DNA from: Cladophialophora immunda
Taxonomy: Eukaryota > Ascomycota > Eurotiomycetes > Chaetothyriales > Herpotrichiellaceae
DNA length: 64,000 nt
Assembly (NCBI RefSeq): GCF_000835495.1
Contig: NW_015622541.1
Span: forward strand, 1,116,001 to 1,180,000
Direction of reading: 5' to 3'
The translations under genes and the position numbers were made by a program. Numbering within the stretch: the first letter of the stretch is position 1; each line of letters begins with the position of its first letter. The notes beneath the pieces are model-generated. The model did no database searches and had not been told where the DNA came from. It saw only the letters and a program-made list of their open reading frames with translations. Below are positions 32,114 to 44,635 of the stretch, in pieces.

Positions 32114-33755
32114 CTATCCTTCCGTTGCCGCGCCCAGGGTCGTAATCACCCCGTCCTCATTCAGAGCGATTAGACTCTGAGCATGTTGGCCCCATGCAAT
32201 TTGTGTCGCCGGCGTCCCTCGTTTGAGGATCTCCGACCATTCTTTGGACGCCTTGGAATAATGTTCGACCGTAACTCCATCTTGTCCTGCAACCCCCAGG
32301 AATTGTCCAGTGTAGTCCCAGCTGATGGATTCGATCTGGCTGCCCGTCTCAATGGTTGTGATTTCGGTTGCTTTCCTCAAGTCCCAGATCGAGATGGTCG
32401 ACGACTTCTCCGTTACCCCCGCCAACCATATGCCGTTTTCGGAGAAAAAGATACATCGCACAGGGCCACCAAGGTCGAACGTCGCGGCTTCCGCGCCGGA
32501 TTTGACATCGAATATCTTGATTTGGCCATCGACACCGCCCGCCGCCAATAGGTGACCGTCAGGGTGGAATTGAGTACAACGAAGACCTGAATAAAATTAG
32601 CGCCCTGCAGGTCAAGAGAGGAGGCATTGCAAGAGGACATACTGGAGTTACTCGAAACCTGAGTAAGAACTCGGCTGGATTCGAGGTCATAGAGAATATA
32701 TGTCTTGTCTTCTCCAACAGAGGCGAGAATGCTGCCGCTGGGGTGTAGAGCCACCCCATTCGCCTGTCCGGCGTGGACTGCGAAAGACGAGACTTCCTGA
32801 TCCTTCTCAAATACCTTGACTGCGCCTGCTGACGTTGCAACAACCGCCCTGTCATGAGCCCAGAGACCGCTGGTGGCGTCTCCTTCACCGAAGTCGAGCG
32901 CATATGATAACGTGTTCTCCGACAGTGAGTAGACGCCCCCTTGGGTGCCTGCGACTAGGATCAGATCTCCTGCCTCGTGCACGGCAAGCACACGGCCACC
33001 AGGAAACAATGGTTTCGAGGCTGATCTTGACGTGTACGCTGATATGGCGTCCGAGGAGGCCCATTCTTCTGGCACCGGTCGTTTCCGCCGGGTTTTCGAC
33101 AAACTGGAGATATTCATCAGTTCCTGGACAGAGCGTACAGAGGGTAGCCATACCTTTGTTGGGAGTTTTCAATCTTCTCGACGACGGATTGTGGTAATGG
33201 GGCACTGTCGACTTGCATGGCATCGCCGTTTGTGTTGGCAGGAGCTCCTCTGCTGATATTTATCTGTGCCAGCGTCGCTCGTGCCTCGTCTCTCTCTTTT
33301 GTGAGCTGTGCAATGACCCGTACCGCCGCATCATTTTCGTACAGGGCCGTGCTGAGCTCTTGTCGAGCCTGGTGAAGATTCTGTTGCAAAGTGTACGTCT
33401 GAAGCGCCAAAGCATCCCATTCGTTTTGGAAGAAAGAGAGCATCGCAGGTATCGAGGTCATCTGTGGAGGTCGTGGATAGACGACGTTGGGGCTCTTAAG
33501 GTCGATCAGGTCTTCGACGGACAGGCTCTCTCCCGTCGTGGGTTCGGTGCCGTTCTCGCTGATATATGCTTCGATGAGGCGCTTTTCGTAGACATTCCCT
33601 GCGACTGTCAGACCAGTGAGACCTGGGACACATATATCCTCAACGCACCACTCTTGCGTGAGGCCACTGGGACCTGCGGCGCCTCTCCCGAGACTGCCAT
33701 ACCATTAGTCGCAACCCACTGCGCGAGATTGAGAGTACCTACTTGCGCACAACAT
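32114..33755 (-). CDS. PRP19: Pre-mRNA-processing factor 19 (Prp19), U-box E3 ligase
   Basis: Five exons: complement(32114..32586, 32643..33103, 33154..33598, 33649..33693, 33743..33755), 478 residues. Core of the Prp19/NTC complex, a tetrameric ubiquitin ligase required for spliceosome activation. Seen: U-box MLCAISGEAPQVPVASRKSG then VYEKRLIEAYISENGTEP and LIDLKSPNVVYPRPP; the coiled-coil oligomerisation segment AMLSFFQNEWDALALQTYTL; a linker with SLSKTRRKRPVPEEWA; and a seven-bladed WD40 domain with LAAGGVDGQIKIFDV and ISIWDLRKATEITT. The first exon is just 13 nt (MLCA plus one base). A 50-bp third intron is chosen over a 30-bp reading because it restores SQQSLSKTRRKR. Divergent from the antiporter gene over 400 bp. 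Confidence 0.94.
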
Positions 33756-34155
33756 TGTCGCAAAACTGCTCCAACAAAGAGGATAGCGATTGATCGGGAG
33801 GTAGGACACGGATTTCGTCTAAGAATAGCTTCAATGAGCAATCACGGACTATGACAAAAGACCAGGGCAAATCCACCTGCACGTACTTTTTCCTTGAGGT
33901 TTTGCGACCTCGAACCCAAGGCCAAATAATTATGGAGTTCGGCAAATCTTCCTCTTTGGGCCTCAGCCTCGTCCGGTTTTGCCTTCTCAACCTTGAGTAC
34001 TCCGTATTTCGACTGCATCATCATCAACTATCTACATAGCACCTCAATTCAGCATTCGCAAAAGCATCGGATCAGATTTTTCTCGCATATCTGTGCTCTA
34101 AGTGGCATGGAGTTTCGTCCTGACTTCTTCGTCATTTCACTCCTGTCTGCCCATC
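33756..34155. promoter_or_regulatory. Divergent promoter, PRP19/antiporter
   Basis: A 400-bp shared upstream region between PRP19 (-) and the antiporter (+). Open frames on both strands run into it (for example the minus frame to 33990) but lack motifs. No specific element could be singled out. Confidence 0.45.
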
Positions 34156-36040
34156 ATGGCGGACGTCGCCCTCCCATATCATGAGCCCGGGATTATCACA
34201 ATCCTGATTCAGTCGTCTTTTCTTCTGGTCTTGAATGTTCTAGGATTTGCCCTGGACCAGATTTTCTACTGCGGTCTTGTGGGGCAGGTTCTCATCGGTA
34301 TGGCCTGGGGAACACCTGGCTCGAAGCTGTTGTCCCGCCCATTTGAGGATGTGGCAACGCAGCTTGGGTACCTAGGCTTGATCGCGATTGTCTTCGAGGG
34401 CGGACTGGCGACTTCAGCCAAGTCGCTTGGCAGGTCCCTGATACTGTCTATCTGCGTCGCACTCACTGGGATATGTCTCCCAATGGCTCTATCTTTCTCT
34501 CTGATGGGGATTTCCGATGCCACAAAGCTTCAAGCATTCGCAGCTGGAGCTGCGCTATGTTCGACGAGCTTAGGCACCACCTTCAGTCTTTTAAAGACGA
34601 CAAGCCTAACGACGAGTCGCTTGGGGACGGTCCTCACCAGTGCTGCAATGTTGGATGATGTTGTTGGGCTGATCATGGTGCAAGTCATAGCCAATCTAGG
34701 CTCCGGCCAGACGTCGATTTCAGCCCCTACAGTCATACGCCCTATCTTCGTATCCCTTGGCTTCGCTATCATCCTTCCCCTGGCCTGCAAGTTCTTGGTG
34801 AAGCCAGTTTTACCTCATATCTCCGCCCTATCAGTCAAGCTGAAAGGGAAATTCTCTTCGAAGGCTCTGGACCTTGAGGTAAAGCTTCCTTTCATTGTTT
34901 CGACCGCCCTTTTGGCGGCCTTGGTCACCGCGGCAACCTATGCTGGCACATCAAACCTATTTGCCGCTTATCTAGCAGGAGCCACTATATCCTGGCTAGA
35001 CGAGGCTGGTCTGCAGACAATAGGTACTCGATCCCAAGGGAAGTGTTCGCAGACGCCAAAACTTCAGAAGCATCCCGTCAACACGACCTCCAATATCGCG
35101 CCTGTACAATCCTGTGCCTCTCAGCATGCCAGTGAAGTCCATGCATCAAAGGATGAGAAACGGGAAGACCATCATGCGCCTCTGATGCAGCCATCGGGAC
35201 CGTCTTGTGAAATGACACCGCCTCCAGAGGATCCAAAATCAGTGACGAGCATCGATCAAAATGCAGGGCCAGCTGATATCCCTGACGCACTGGACGTCGA
35301 GAGCCGCAGCCTCCGGATGTACAACCATTACTATGCACCTGCCGTGGAGCGCATTTTGAAACCGCTTTTCTTCGTAAGTCTCCTACCTCACCAGCTTTCA
35401 GTACGCATGCGTGGTTTTTTTTTTTTTTCTCTTTTCTTTTTTCGCAAGCGGCTGACGCACTGATCATCAGGCATCTATCGGCTTTTCCATTCCGATCACC
35501 AAAATGTTTCGCGGCCCCGTCATCTGGCGTGGCCTAGTCTACGCGACATTCATGGCTATCGGCAAGCTCTTTTGCGGCATGTGGCTCATCCGCTTCTCCA
35601 CTTCGTCAACGACACCACAGCCTCCTCGTCCGCAACCTATGGAATCCGACAAACAGCAAAAGGGCAAGGGCACGAAGCAAAGGAGGAATAATAAGGCTAC
35701 CCCGCGCAGGTCTCTCCCTCGCCCGAAGTCTCTGTACCCGGCATCCATCCTCGGCTGCGCGATGGTCGCTCGCGGCGAGATTGGATTCCTAATCTCGGCA
35801 CTCGCGGCGACGAACGGCATCTTCACAAGCAAAGACACGTCCGGTAACGCTGCCGCCGGAGATGGCCTCGTGTCGGATCTATACTTGATTGTCACGTGGG
35901 CGATTCTTCTCTGCACCATCGTCGGACCGCTCGCTCTGGGGTTCCTGGCGAAAAGGGTCAAGAGGCTTCAAGACGATAGGGCACGAGAGGGCGGTGGTGG
36001 GACGAAGGAGGATCCCCTGGGCATTTGGGGAGTCAATTAA
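34156..36040 (+). CDS. CPA2-family cation/H+ antiporter
   Basis: Two exons: 34156..35373 and 35471..36040; 595 residues. About 12 membrane helices with the CPA2 pattern: NVLGFALDQIFYCGLVGQVLIGMAWG, LGLIAIVFEGGLATS, CSTSLGTTFSLL, TSAAMLDDVVGLIMV (the paired acidic residues of the ion site), TSNLFAAYLAGATISWLDEA, and the C-terminal GCAMVARGEIGFLISALAA. This is closest in type to fungal K+ or Na+/H+ exchangers of the Kha1 kind, located in endomembranes or plasma membrane; ion specificity is not decided by sequence. A hydrophilic insert of about 100 residues rich in Pro, Ser and His lies between helices (about 295-400), and a second Lys/Arg-rich loop lies near residues 450-490. The intron holds a long T tract (35415-35428). 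Start chosen at the first in-frame ATG. Confidence 0.87.
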
Positions 36041-36348
36041 CTCCGTCACCTTGAGATTTGAAGGTGGGCTCCGTAAAGACCTTGTCGTTTTCGAGTTGGA
36101 CAGAAAGGCAAAAAGGCGGTTGTAACGGACCAGTTGGCTTTCATGATCCTCATATCTTCGTATTTGACGCGAATATAAACGCGAAATCTCAAGCAAAACG
36201 CCGCTCAATGCAGTCTAACCCGCATTTTGACCAGGGAGGAAACCGCCATCCAGCGTCCTGTCAGAGGCCCATACCATCGCGATATCCCGGAAAATTGTCT
36301 GCATCCTCATCTTATCTGTTCGTCCGATTTCATCCCTAGACCTGAAGA
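36041..36348. other. Convergent intergenic
   Basis: Short gap between the ends of the antiporter (+) and the next gene (-). Nothing recognised. Confidence 0.5.
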
Positions 36349-36987
36349 TCATCTGGAGAGCAGTTTACCAACAAGATCCTTGCCTTTGCCATCCCTGATG
36401 TTCTCGACCTGCTGAGCCAATGTATCGAATAGCCCTGTCCCCCTCGTATTCCCGCGTCTGCTCCGCCCATCAAAGGTTGAGTTGGAGACCTCGTCCGGCT
36501 CGACGAAGCCGTGCGGGCGCCGTTGTCGCCAATCGTCGTAGTGCGAGGGCGGCGCGCTGCCGGCGTACATGTCTGCAGGTTCCGGGGCTGTTCGCAGGTC
36601 TGAATCATAGCCGTATGCGGCCTGGTGGTTGTAGCCGTGTGGCAAGGGCGAGTAGGCGCTGTTATTTGTCAACAGGACTTGAGCTTGGCCTTGCTGCTGG
36701 TGCTGGAGCTGCTGCTTTTCTTGGTGTTGACCACGTCGCTCGGTGAACTCCAATGGCAAGACCTTTTCTTGCGGCTGATACTGTTGTCGTTGCTGTTGCG
36801 TCTGTCCTGCCTGGTAAGGGTCGGAGTAATAGCAAGGAGGCGCGTCGAAGTATCGCTGACGCGAGGCGCTGTCCTGTGCGGCAGCAGCTGGTGCAGGGTT
36901 TGTGCGTCGGTTTTCGGCTGATTTGGTGATCTTGTTCACGGCGTAGATGCCGACGCCGGCAATCATGGCAGTTTTTATTAAGCCCAT
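36349..36987 (-). CDS. Uncharacterised Gln/Tyr-rich fungal protein
   Basis: Single-exon 212-residue protein. The N-terminus MGLIKTAMIAGVGIYAVNKI is a short hydrophobic helix (possible membrane anchor or mitochondrial signal). The middle is disordered: Ala/Pro-rich, then Gln-rich (QTQQQRQQYQPQ, QEKQQLQHQQQGQ), then Tyr/Pro-rich. The last 50 residues contain RRPHGFVEPDEV and a predicted helix TLAQQVENIRDGKGKDLVGK. I do not recognise a named family, though this hydrophobic-start/helix-end layout is common in filamentous-fungal hypothetical proteins. The frame is open upstream to 37047 without an earlier ATG. Confidence 0.65.
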   Translation of the reverse strand: MGLIKTAMIAGVGIYAVNKITKSAENRRTNPAPAAAAQDSASRQRYFDAPPCYYSDPYQAGQTQQQRQQYQPQEKVLPLEFTERRGQHQEKQQLQHQQQGQAQVLLTNNSAYSPLPHGYNHQAAYGYDSDLRTAPEPADMYAGSAPPSHYDDWRQRRPHGFVEPDEVSNSTFDGRSRRGNTRGTGLFDTLAQQVENIRDGKGKDLVGKLLSR

Positions 36988-39155
36988 GGTTTTAGGACGT
37001 CCAATGTCAGCTCTGGGGTCGGGTGTAAGCGGTGTTGAACAGTTCAAGGTCGCTCCCGCAGACTACCAATAGGTCAGTCGGTTCTTTTCGTTTCTGTTCC
37101 AGTCGCCCGGTGATATAACGTGAAAATCTGTGTTTCTCTCTGATTGTGAGATACTCTCGCAACGGCAGGATGTCCAGGCATTTTATAGATTGCACAGCCG
37201 GAGCCAGGGAGCAGGAGAGGAGGAGACTACTATCTCCAGTGTCTTGAGCCACGCAGGCAGGCACATCGCAAAGAGCACCCTGTGAGGTTAGCGCGAAACA
37301 ATAAGACAATATACGCGCATGGAAGAGGCACTAAACGGATGTCGACAGCGTCCTAGAAAGTCTGTGCCGTTTACTCGAGGGGGCCGGTGAGGCTGTGTGG
37401 AGGGTTTGGGCCCGAGATCGACGCGGCCTTGGGGCAGTATTTGCGCCATGGCATCAGGCAGCTGCAAAATGCTCGGGCCGGAGGTAACACATATACGCGC
37501 ATTCGGTGTACGAAGAGTACCGTTTCCCTCTTTTCATTGAGTCTTTCTAGAACTTCAGGCTCAGACCTGAGTGCGCTCTGCTGAAATGGCTGAGCCGGAA
37601 ATCTACGGAGAAAATAATTTTCCGGCTCCGATGCCAATTCGACACTAATCCTGAATATCGAAACAACCAACTGGCCATGGCCTGTTCTTCGACAAGTTAG
37701 CAAACATTTCCATTTGAGGCCAACAGAAAACACTGCTTGTCGCTTCTTCAATGCACCTAAGCCCTTTCTCTGCACGCACTATTTCGCCTATACCGGCCGC
37801 AAATCACGAGCTAATCCCCCATTCAGCGACACTCCTCAGCTCAATCCACACGGCCCTAACGCACAAGCAGGGTTTTCAGAATAGATCAGATGGCGTGTTT
37901 TCTGTGCTAGCAACATCGTCGGAATCGCCAATGACCCAGTAGAGACTGGTTCTGGTCTTCCTTATACCGAATTCTTGCAGCACTCGACCCTTTCACCAGC
38001 AGAGACATATCTGGGAGGTTAGATTGCTGACTGAGGAGAAATGTCGCAGCTCGTTGCCGTGTTTATGCACCCATTTCTCGTAGAATGGGATCTCCGTACC
38101 GATTCTTTGCCGCCTGTCTCATAACGAACGGATCAATCCCTCCCATGGCTCATAGGATTGCACTGTTTATGAATACCTGTGGGAAATGCCGTGGAATTGA
38201 TGTATCTGGTGGCAGCAGTCGGTTCTCAGGATATTGCTCAAACAAAAACCTTCCAAAAAACACTCCCCACGCTTGACTCTCTATCCCGAGCAGGAAGCAG
38301 TGAAGTCGGGTTTAATAAACGTTGAAAATCGGCCGAATTCAAAATGGCAGCATTGACGAGCTAGATATGAGAAACGGGAGATCGGATCGGATGATTTTTA
38401 GCATCAGCGACTATCAGTGTAAGTTGACGCCATGGTTGCTTATGTCGATGCCTACCGCATCGTTACCAGGAACACAGCCTCGCGGTCTGTGTGGTGCTAC
38501 TCCATAATAATCAGCCAATTATGCTTCCAGCCTCGCCAGGCAGAACCATTTCAAACATTCATCGACGTCAGCATTCGACCTTGCATGATCGTCATGGCGC
38601 TTTACGAAGCACCAATCGCTTGAGCGAGGCCGGGCGCCATCAAGAATCTACAAGCGGTCCTCGAAGGAGGGTGGCATTGCGTGTATGCCGCGTCCCCACT
38701 CTGCGAGCTGCATACTGGATCCGGCATAGTCGATCCAGCCTCATCTACAGATTATTCAGAGCTGACTTCTACAACGACCTTCACCCATGGATCTTCGAGA
38801 ATTCGGCTTTGCCTGCCACTTACCGCAGCGAGCGTGTCCGCAGTCGAAAGGCCTGTAACCTCCGAGCGCGGGAGCCGACAGCGGCTTTTGCAGTCCATCC
38901 AGCTGTTGGCAGAAGTTCACAGCTGAGATAAACAGAACCGGGTCGTACTTATAGTAGCGCATGCCGGACTGAGTCAGGACCGCATCTCCTGAGCCCGCTT
39001 CCTGGCGATCTCCCAGCTGACGATAGGATGCTGAGGGCCTCGGCCGCTGGCTCTACGAAACAAAAGCATAGAGATTTCTCCCTCCCTCCCTCCAGCCAGG
39101 TCTGCCCGAGACCAGGTGCACACTCTTCTTCGCCCTATTTCCGGACACGAGCGCA
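36988..39155. other. Long intergenic region (2.2 kb)
   Basis: Lies between the minus-strand Gln-rich gene and the Zn2Cys6 regulator (+); probably holds both promoters. Unsupported ORFs include a 134-codon minus frame (37371-37775) and a 146-codon plus frame (38491-38931). No motif, repeat or RNA seen. Confidence 0.4.
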
Positions 39156-40921
39156 ATGGTGTACTGCGGAAAGCCGTCTAAAGGCTGCGACTATTGCCGC
39201 AAGAAGCGACTGAAGGTAGGGTCTGTCCGGATCACGCCTGCAGATCGAAGGCACTAATCATCGAAGGTATGTGCTAATAAGGAAACCAGTGCGATCAAAA
39301 GCGGCCGGGATGCGGACAGTGTCGAAATGCTTCTCGAGCCTGTCCTGGGTATCGCAACCAACTAGATCTCATGTTTCGTGATGAGAGTGATCGGGTGCAA
39401 CAGAAATATCGAGTCACGGCAGTCCTAGATGCAGATGCGGAGGCAGATGCAGATGCAGATGTGGACATCGGCACAGTAAATGCCAATCAATCCAGCGGGC
39501 ATGATTCAGCCGCAGATACAAGTACGCCATTACCGGACACTCGAGCCATTGAGAGAGGCCTGTCGCCAGATGTGGCTGGCAACAAGTCCACCCAGATCTC
39601 GAAGCTGAGGAAACAACCCTGGCCGGACCACCCTTACCAATCACTAAGCCAAGCTCTGCCCGAGATCGCAACAGCATTCTTCCTGACGCAATATATTCCC
39701 GGAAGCCATTTCGATTACCTTCCTCTTCTCTACAACTCTGCAAATCCCGCCTCCTTGCTGACAGGCATTGTTGAGGCCGTCTCTCTGGCAAGTCTTAGTC
39801 ATGAGACTCGCAAGCCCGAATTCATGGCTCTGGCCCGACAAAGATATTCACAGAGCCTTGTCGAAACCAACAAGGCCCTTCAGGATCCGTCTGCCTGCCG
39901 CGACGATGGAACATTAGCGTCTATACTGCTGCTCGCTCATTTCGAAACTCTTGCGAGCGAGGATACCATCGGCGTCGAAGATGTTGCGTTAGCACACGCC
40001 AATACGAGATACTCGCCTTCGGCGAGCTGGAACCGACATGTGCAAGGCGCGGTGTCACTTGTCAGCCTTCGTCCCAAACCTCAACTCGACTGCTCTCTGA
40101 GCGTCCGGCTCCACCAACACGTCAATGCGATCGCCAGGTACAGCAGCATCCAACGTCGCATCCGGCTACCCGCCGAGATTTCATCGTGGGGCTTTTCAAT
40201 GGGCCTACGCAGAGATCGAGAGGACCCCAATCGCCGATTTATGGTGGTTGTCGATGACTTCACGGAACTTCGGGCGAGCATCCATGAAGGCTCGCTGACC
40301 GACCCGTTTGAAATCATCGAACATGCGAAAGCCATCGACGCGCACACTGCATTGGTCGCTAGAGGGTTTCCTTCGGCCTGGGCGTACGATGTGGTCGTCA
40401 CCCGCCGCAAGATGGATGGCGTTTATCAGAATAAATATCATCTCTACCCGAGCCATTACTCCGCGCAGCTGTGGAATGAGGTCCGAATGACCAGATTGGC
40501 TCTCAATGAAATCATACTCGTCTATGCTGAGAAGGCTCGCCGGCGTGATCCCCTCGATGGCGAAGTGGACGACATATTCACGTCATTACGGTCGCGCTGT
40601 GTGCGCGTGATCGAGCAAATGGCCACCGAGATATGCCAGTCCACCACCGAGTTTCTACAGAAGCCAGACTGTCTCTTCCCCTTCTCCGGGGCCCCGTCAT
40701 CGTCCAAGATGTCAATTGCCAGCGCCTACTTCCTCATCTGGCCGCTCTTCAGTGCGGCCCGCGCGTCCAGGGTGGCGTCCGGATCGTTCAGGGAGTTTGT
40801 GGTTGATAGGCTGACCTTCATCGCGAAAGAAATGAATATTCCCCAAGCGCGAAAGGCGTCGCTGATGTTGGAACAGGGTATTGTACACGAGGACTGGCTG
40901 CATATGTTGCATTTGTTTTAA
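39156..40921 (+). CDS. Zn2Cys6 transcription factor
   Basis: Two exons: 39156..39215 and 39290..40921; 563 residues. The intron splits the zinc cluster: GCDYCRKKRLK in exon 1 joins CDQKRPGCGQCRNASRACPG in exon 2 to give Cys-x2-Cys-x6-Cys-x5-Cys-x2-Cys-x6-Cys at the extreme N-terminus. This is the Gal4-type binuclear cluster that binds CGG-type half sites. Residues about 75-90 are an acidic Asp-Ala repeat. The rest resembles the fungal-specific C-terminal domain of regulators such as those with LLYNSANPASLLTGIVEAVS. Such factors usually control nearby metabolic or transport genes; the neighbouring SAT4 and permease genes are candidates, by inference only. Confidence 0.9.
39427..39465 (+). repeat. 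Asp-Ala codon repeat
   Basis: Imperfect GATGCA hexamer array encoding alternating Asp and Ala in the regulator, just after its zinc cluster; likely length-variable and forming an acidic patch. Confidence 0.75.
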
Positions 40922-41768
40922 AATGGGCGTGGACCCTTGTGTTACAGAACCGTTTCTCATGCAGCGTGGAACCCCACCGTGCGTTAACGAAACGCCGGTT
41001 GTCTTGCATGGTGGTCAACTCAAGTGAAATTCAAAGTCTGGACTACAGTATATCAGGACACAGCAGACCTTGTCAAGATCGAACGCCATTGTCCGAAGCG
41101 TACCGAGTACAGCGCCTGCCATCGGATCGCACTTTGGAGAAGCGAGGATGAGTTCCTCCCTTTCTGCGGCCCCAGTTGTTGCCGGGATGTCAGAGGTGAA
41201 CGGGGAGTAACGCATGTCTCACCGACCATGAGCGTCGACTGTCCTAGAATGCCCGTCGCCAGGTAGACATCCATCTTTGCGACACTCTGCTGGTTCGGTA
41301 CGGACGAAAGTTATTTGTGTCGAGGAAGATTACCCGCACATACAATTCCCTCGAATCGGCGGGAGTCTCTGCAGCCGTCAAAGGCAGCGAAGATTCCGAA
41401 CCCTCAAAATGTTCGTGGACACTTTGGTATCCTCAAGGGTTGAGGCCCAAGTCAGTCGTTGTCAAGGTCGTTAGAGCAGCCTTCTGAGTTCGTCCCGAGC
41501 GACGGCTTCTTGATAGTATGCCTTGAAAGGTGACTACGGGGTCCGACCCAGGTAATGATCGTCGCTAAGGAGTGGTGGTCCAAGTTGACGCCCTGGGCGT
41601 CGTCCGTGTCTGTTGTCACTACAGGTCTAATATATATATGTGCACCAGCGGCAGTTTGATCCTGCTAGGATAAAAAAAAAACCGCACCCGATTTTTCCCA
41701 TTTCCCCCCAAGACGTAACTGCTGTTCTGGTAGTTTTACAGTACAATAAAACACAAAAGGTCCTAAAT
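40922..41768. other. Convergent intergenic
   Basis: Between the ends of the Zn2Cys6 gene (+) and the first SAT4 gene (-). An A-rich run occurs at 41671-41680. No gene seen. Confidence 0.5.
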
Positions 41769-43112
41769 TCATTCCCTGAGTTCCGTCCGCACTTCCCATT
41801 GGACATCCTTCCTGATCATGTATCGTTGGCTTTCGTCGCTGTTGATACTGGTGGTTTCGCCGTTGGAGCCTCGGATGCCACTGCCGCCGCCGGACCACTG
41901 CACCGTGGTCGACGCCGCGGGGGCGCCCGCGAGCTGCTCGGCCGTCAGCGCCTTGGCGTGGTGGCCGTAGTACTCGTCGCGGTCGTCGTTGATGGACGGC
42001 ATGGCGGCGCTCTTGTTCTTGGACCGCAGCTTGGACATCTGGAAGCTCTTCGCGTCCTGGGCGTGGGCGTGGCTGCGCGTGCCGCTGCCGTAGCCGTACC
42101 CGTTGCTGGTGGCGTGCATGCCGCCGAACCCCGTGCTCAAGCTCTTGAGGAAGTTGTGGAAGATGGGCACCGTGGCCGACACCAGCGAGTAGGTCATCTC
42201 GCTCTGCGTCCACGCGATGAAGCTGGACTCGTGGAGCAGGGGTTCCGTCGTGTAGCCGCTCTGGGAGAAGGTGTGCATGCGGAACGCAATGAAGATGACG
42301 AGACTGAGCGCACACGCACTTTGTGTCAGCCGGCTATTCGTCTGGGAGGCCTGAAGGAAAGGGGACTTACAACAGGCGGATCCCGAAAATGGACAAGACC
42401 GTCATTTTACTCGAGACCGACGTCTGCAGGTCGTGGACCAGGTAGCCGACCAAGGCTACAATGGCGACCTCGGTCACAATGTCTAGAGCGCCAATGACTT
42501 GCACGCGTCGAAGCTTGAAATCCATGAGCATTCCAGAACAAAAGGGGTGGCTTGGGTTACGGGTCTTGAGCTTACCACTCCCGGACACTTCTGACCGACG
42601 GTCAACCACGGGTGCGACAGGTCGCATTGAAAGGCCATGGTCAGGAACGCGCCCACGGTCCATACGCCGAGCAATCCCATGGCGATGTTGAAGACCAGCC
42701 GGTGCTGCTTCATGCGCGAGATGCGGTGGAGGAAGGACACGATCGAGATCTTGGAGAGCCCGATGATGACCATGAAGAACAGGTTGCTGGCGTAGACCAT
42801 CTTCTGCACCTCGTGCTGCGACTCCAGGGACACCAGCCGCAGCGCCTTGCCCAGGCCCTTCGAGCAGGCTCCCAGGACGATGCCCGACTGGATGATGGCC
42901 AGCCCGGTGGCCGTGTAGAACAGATAGTCGTCCAGCCCGATCCCGTGGCTGATGGTGGTGCGCACGACGGTCCTAATGCTCGCGAAGAACACGATACAGG
43001 CCAACCCAAACGCCGCCGAGATGAGGATGTACGCTTCGTGGTCGTCGGGCGTCACCACCGCGAAGGGCGGCGACTGGCCCGCGGGGACTGTGATGCTCGA
43101 TTGCGAGCTCAT
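41769..43112 (-). CDS. SAT4/Pth11-like seven-helix membrane protein, copy A
   Basis: Three exons: complement(41769..42303, 42371..42513, 42576..43112), 404 residues. Fungal rhodopsin-domain (SAT4) protein: extracellular N-terminus PFAVVTPDDHEAYILIS, a first helix, then the family motif ISHGIGLDDYLFYTATGLAI, SKGLGKALRL, helices SNLFFMVIIGLSKISIVSFL and FNIAMGLLGVWTVGAFLTMA, CPGVLRRVQVIGALDIVTEV, and FGIRLFLVIFIAFR. The last ~130 residues are a hydrophilic cytoplasmic tail ending MIRKDVQWEV. Pth11 of the rice blast fungus is a relative that senses surface cues; members are GPCR-like but ligands are mostly unknown. Divergent from permease A and one half of a duplicated module. ATG at 43112 is the first Met in the frame. 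Confidence 0.87.
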
Positions 43113-44635
43113 CGTGAGGCAAACCCTCTCTATGCCCACCCAACGGGGCAACAACGAATGTATTTGCTAATGGCAATAGCTTTTCCAAACGCGAGGGAAA
43201 AGAGATCCGCCGCCGACGGAGTGTTTTTGCAAAAAAGAGGGAAGTGGGCGGCGGTGCCAACGGGCGATCAACCCACGTGCTTATACATAACTCGTAACCT
43301 ACAATCGCGCAAGATGGGCTTTCGTAAAGGTCTTGGAACCCTCTATCGCGCGGCCTGCGAATGGAATAGGAGAAGAGGGAATTTCATATCCGGGACCTAG
43401 GCGAGAGGGGCCGTATCAAGTTCGCCCCTGGCGATTGCAGGAGGTTCCACGTCGCATTTGTCCCAAGTGTCGCCCAGGTCTCCCAGTTCTCTCCCAGAAG
43501 AGCCATTCGGCGCCTCACGCCACCTGAGCCTCGCCAGTCTGCGATGGGAAAGGATCTTCAGAGCCGTTGCTGGGAGCCAGCCACAAGCCTCGTTCCTGCG
43601 TGCCGCTGTGGAGATGAAGTGGACGGGGATTTACGGGTTTCTGCGAGCGCAAAGCACAGAGCAGCTGTGCCGACCGACCTCGGCCTGGTGTTGTGATTCG
43701 TAAGAGGAGGAGGGTCCAGGTTCACGTACACGTACAGGTATACCTAGTTATGTACGTTAGACATTGATTATTCTTGTGATTATTCGGAAAAGGTATGAAG
43801 GAGCGACGTCCAACCACGACCTCGTACAGTGGATATTTTCTCCTCCATCCATAAGCCCCCCTCTGAGGCATCTCTCTGCTCCGTACTCCGTACCTCTCTA
43901 CTGATCCTCCTCCATTTGGGCGATGCCGTGCTTCCGTCCTATGCCCCGCGTCCCACCGCTTCTGGGAAGTCGATGGGACTGATAACAATAACTCCTATTC
44001 CTATGCTCTGGCTAGGGAAGGGGCCCAGTCCCCAAGAAACATTGCACAAGCCCGCCAAGTTGCTCATTTTAATTGCTAATGCCTCTTGGGGGGGGGTCCC
44101 GACTCCCAAGGAATTGCCCGCTAGCTCGACATGGGTCCTCGAACGAAAAGGGTCTCGAAGAGGTCGCAGCTATCGAGCCCCCCCCCAAATTGGCCGCTAA
44201 ATCATGCACTCTTACCCCAGGCGAAGCAGAAGGTCGCATTGGTTTCAAGCCTAGGGCGCCGGCAATGGACCGGCTGGGATTTTGCCCAAAACGGTCCAAG
44301 CGAAGGGGCAATGTGGGCTGGACTACGCAGAGCTACCAACTCCCACCAGACACCAGAGGAGTTCTCCATCAGGTACGGAGTCACTACGAAGTCGCTAGGT
44401 CAATGGAGGATCTCGCCAGTAGTGGTGGCCACTGGCCACGCCTCAGCGATGAACGCTTACCAGGGGAGTTGTAGTGTGTGGTAGTCTGCCACATGGCAAC
44501 GACTTCTTTCCATCCCTCCCCCAACTTTCCTACCCTTTTTTTTTGTTTCCCACATCCCTCATTCTCGTGGTTGTTGGTTTTTCTGTTTTCCAAGTTTCCA
44601 AAGGGGCCAGATCAACCCCCAGCAACATCGTCAAC
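43113..44635. promoter_or_regulatory. Divergent promoter region, module A (SAT4/permease)
   Basis: A 1.5-kb region between the starts of SAT4-A and permease A. A C/T-rich segment with a T tract (about 44500-44560) precedes the permease ATG by about 80 bp, as is usual for fungal transcription starts. GATAA occurs at 43981-43985 but such sites are common by chance. No gene seen. Confidence 0.5.

Noticed and set aside
37371..37775. 134-codon minus-strand ORF in the 2.2-kb gap
   Set aside because: No ATG context, motif or intron pattern supports it, and composition matches the surrounding non-coding DNA. It could be revisited with RNA data.
38491..38931. 146-codon plus-strand ORF upstream of the Zn2Cys6 gene
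   Set aside because: Arg/Ser-rich with no recognisable domain; likely chance opening in the promoter region.
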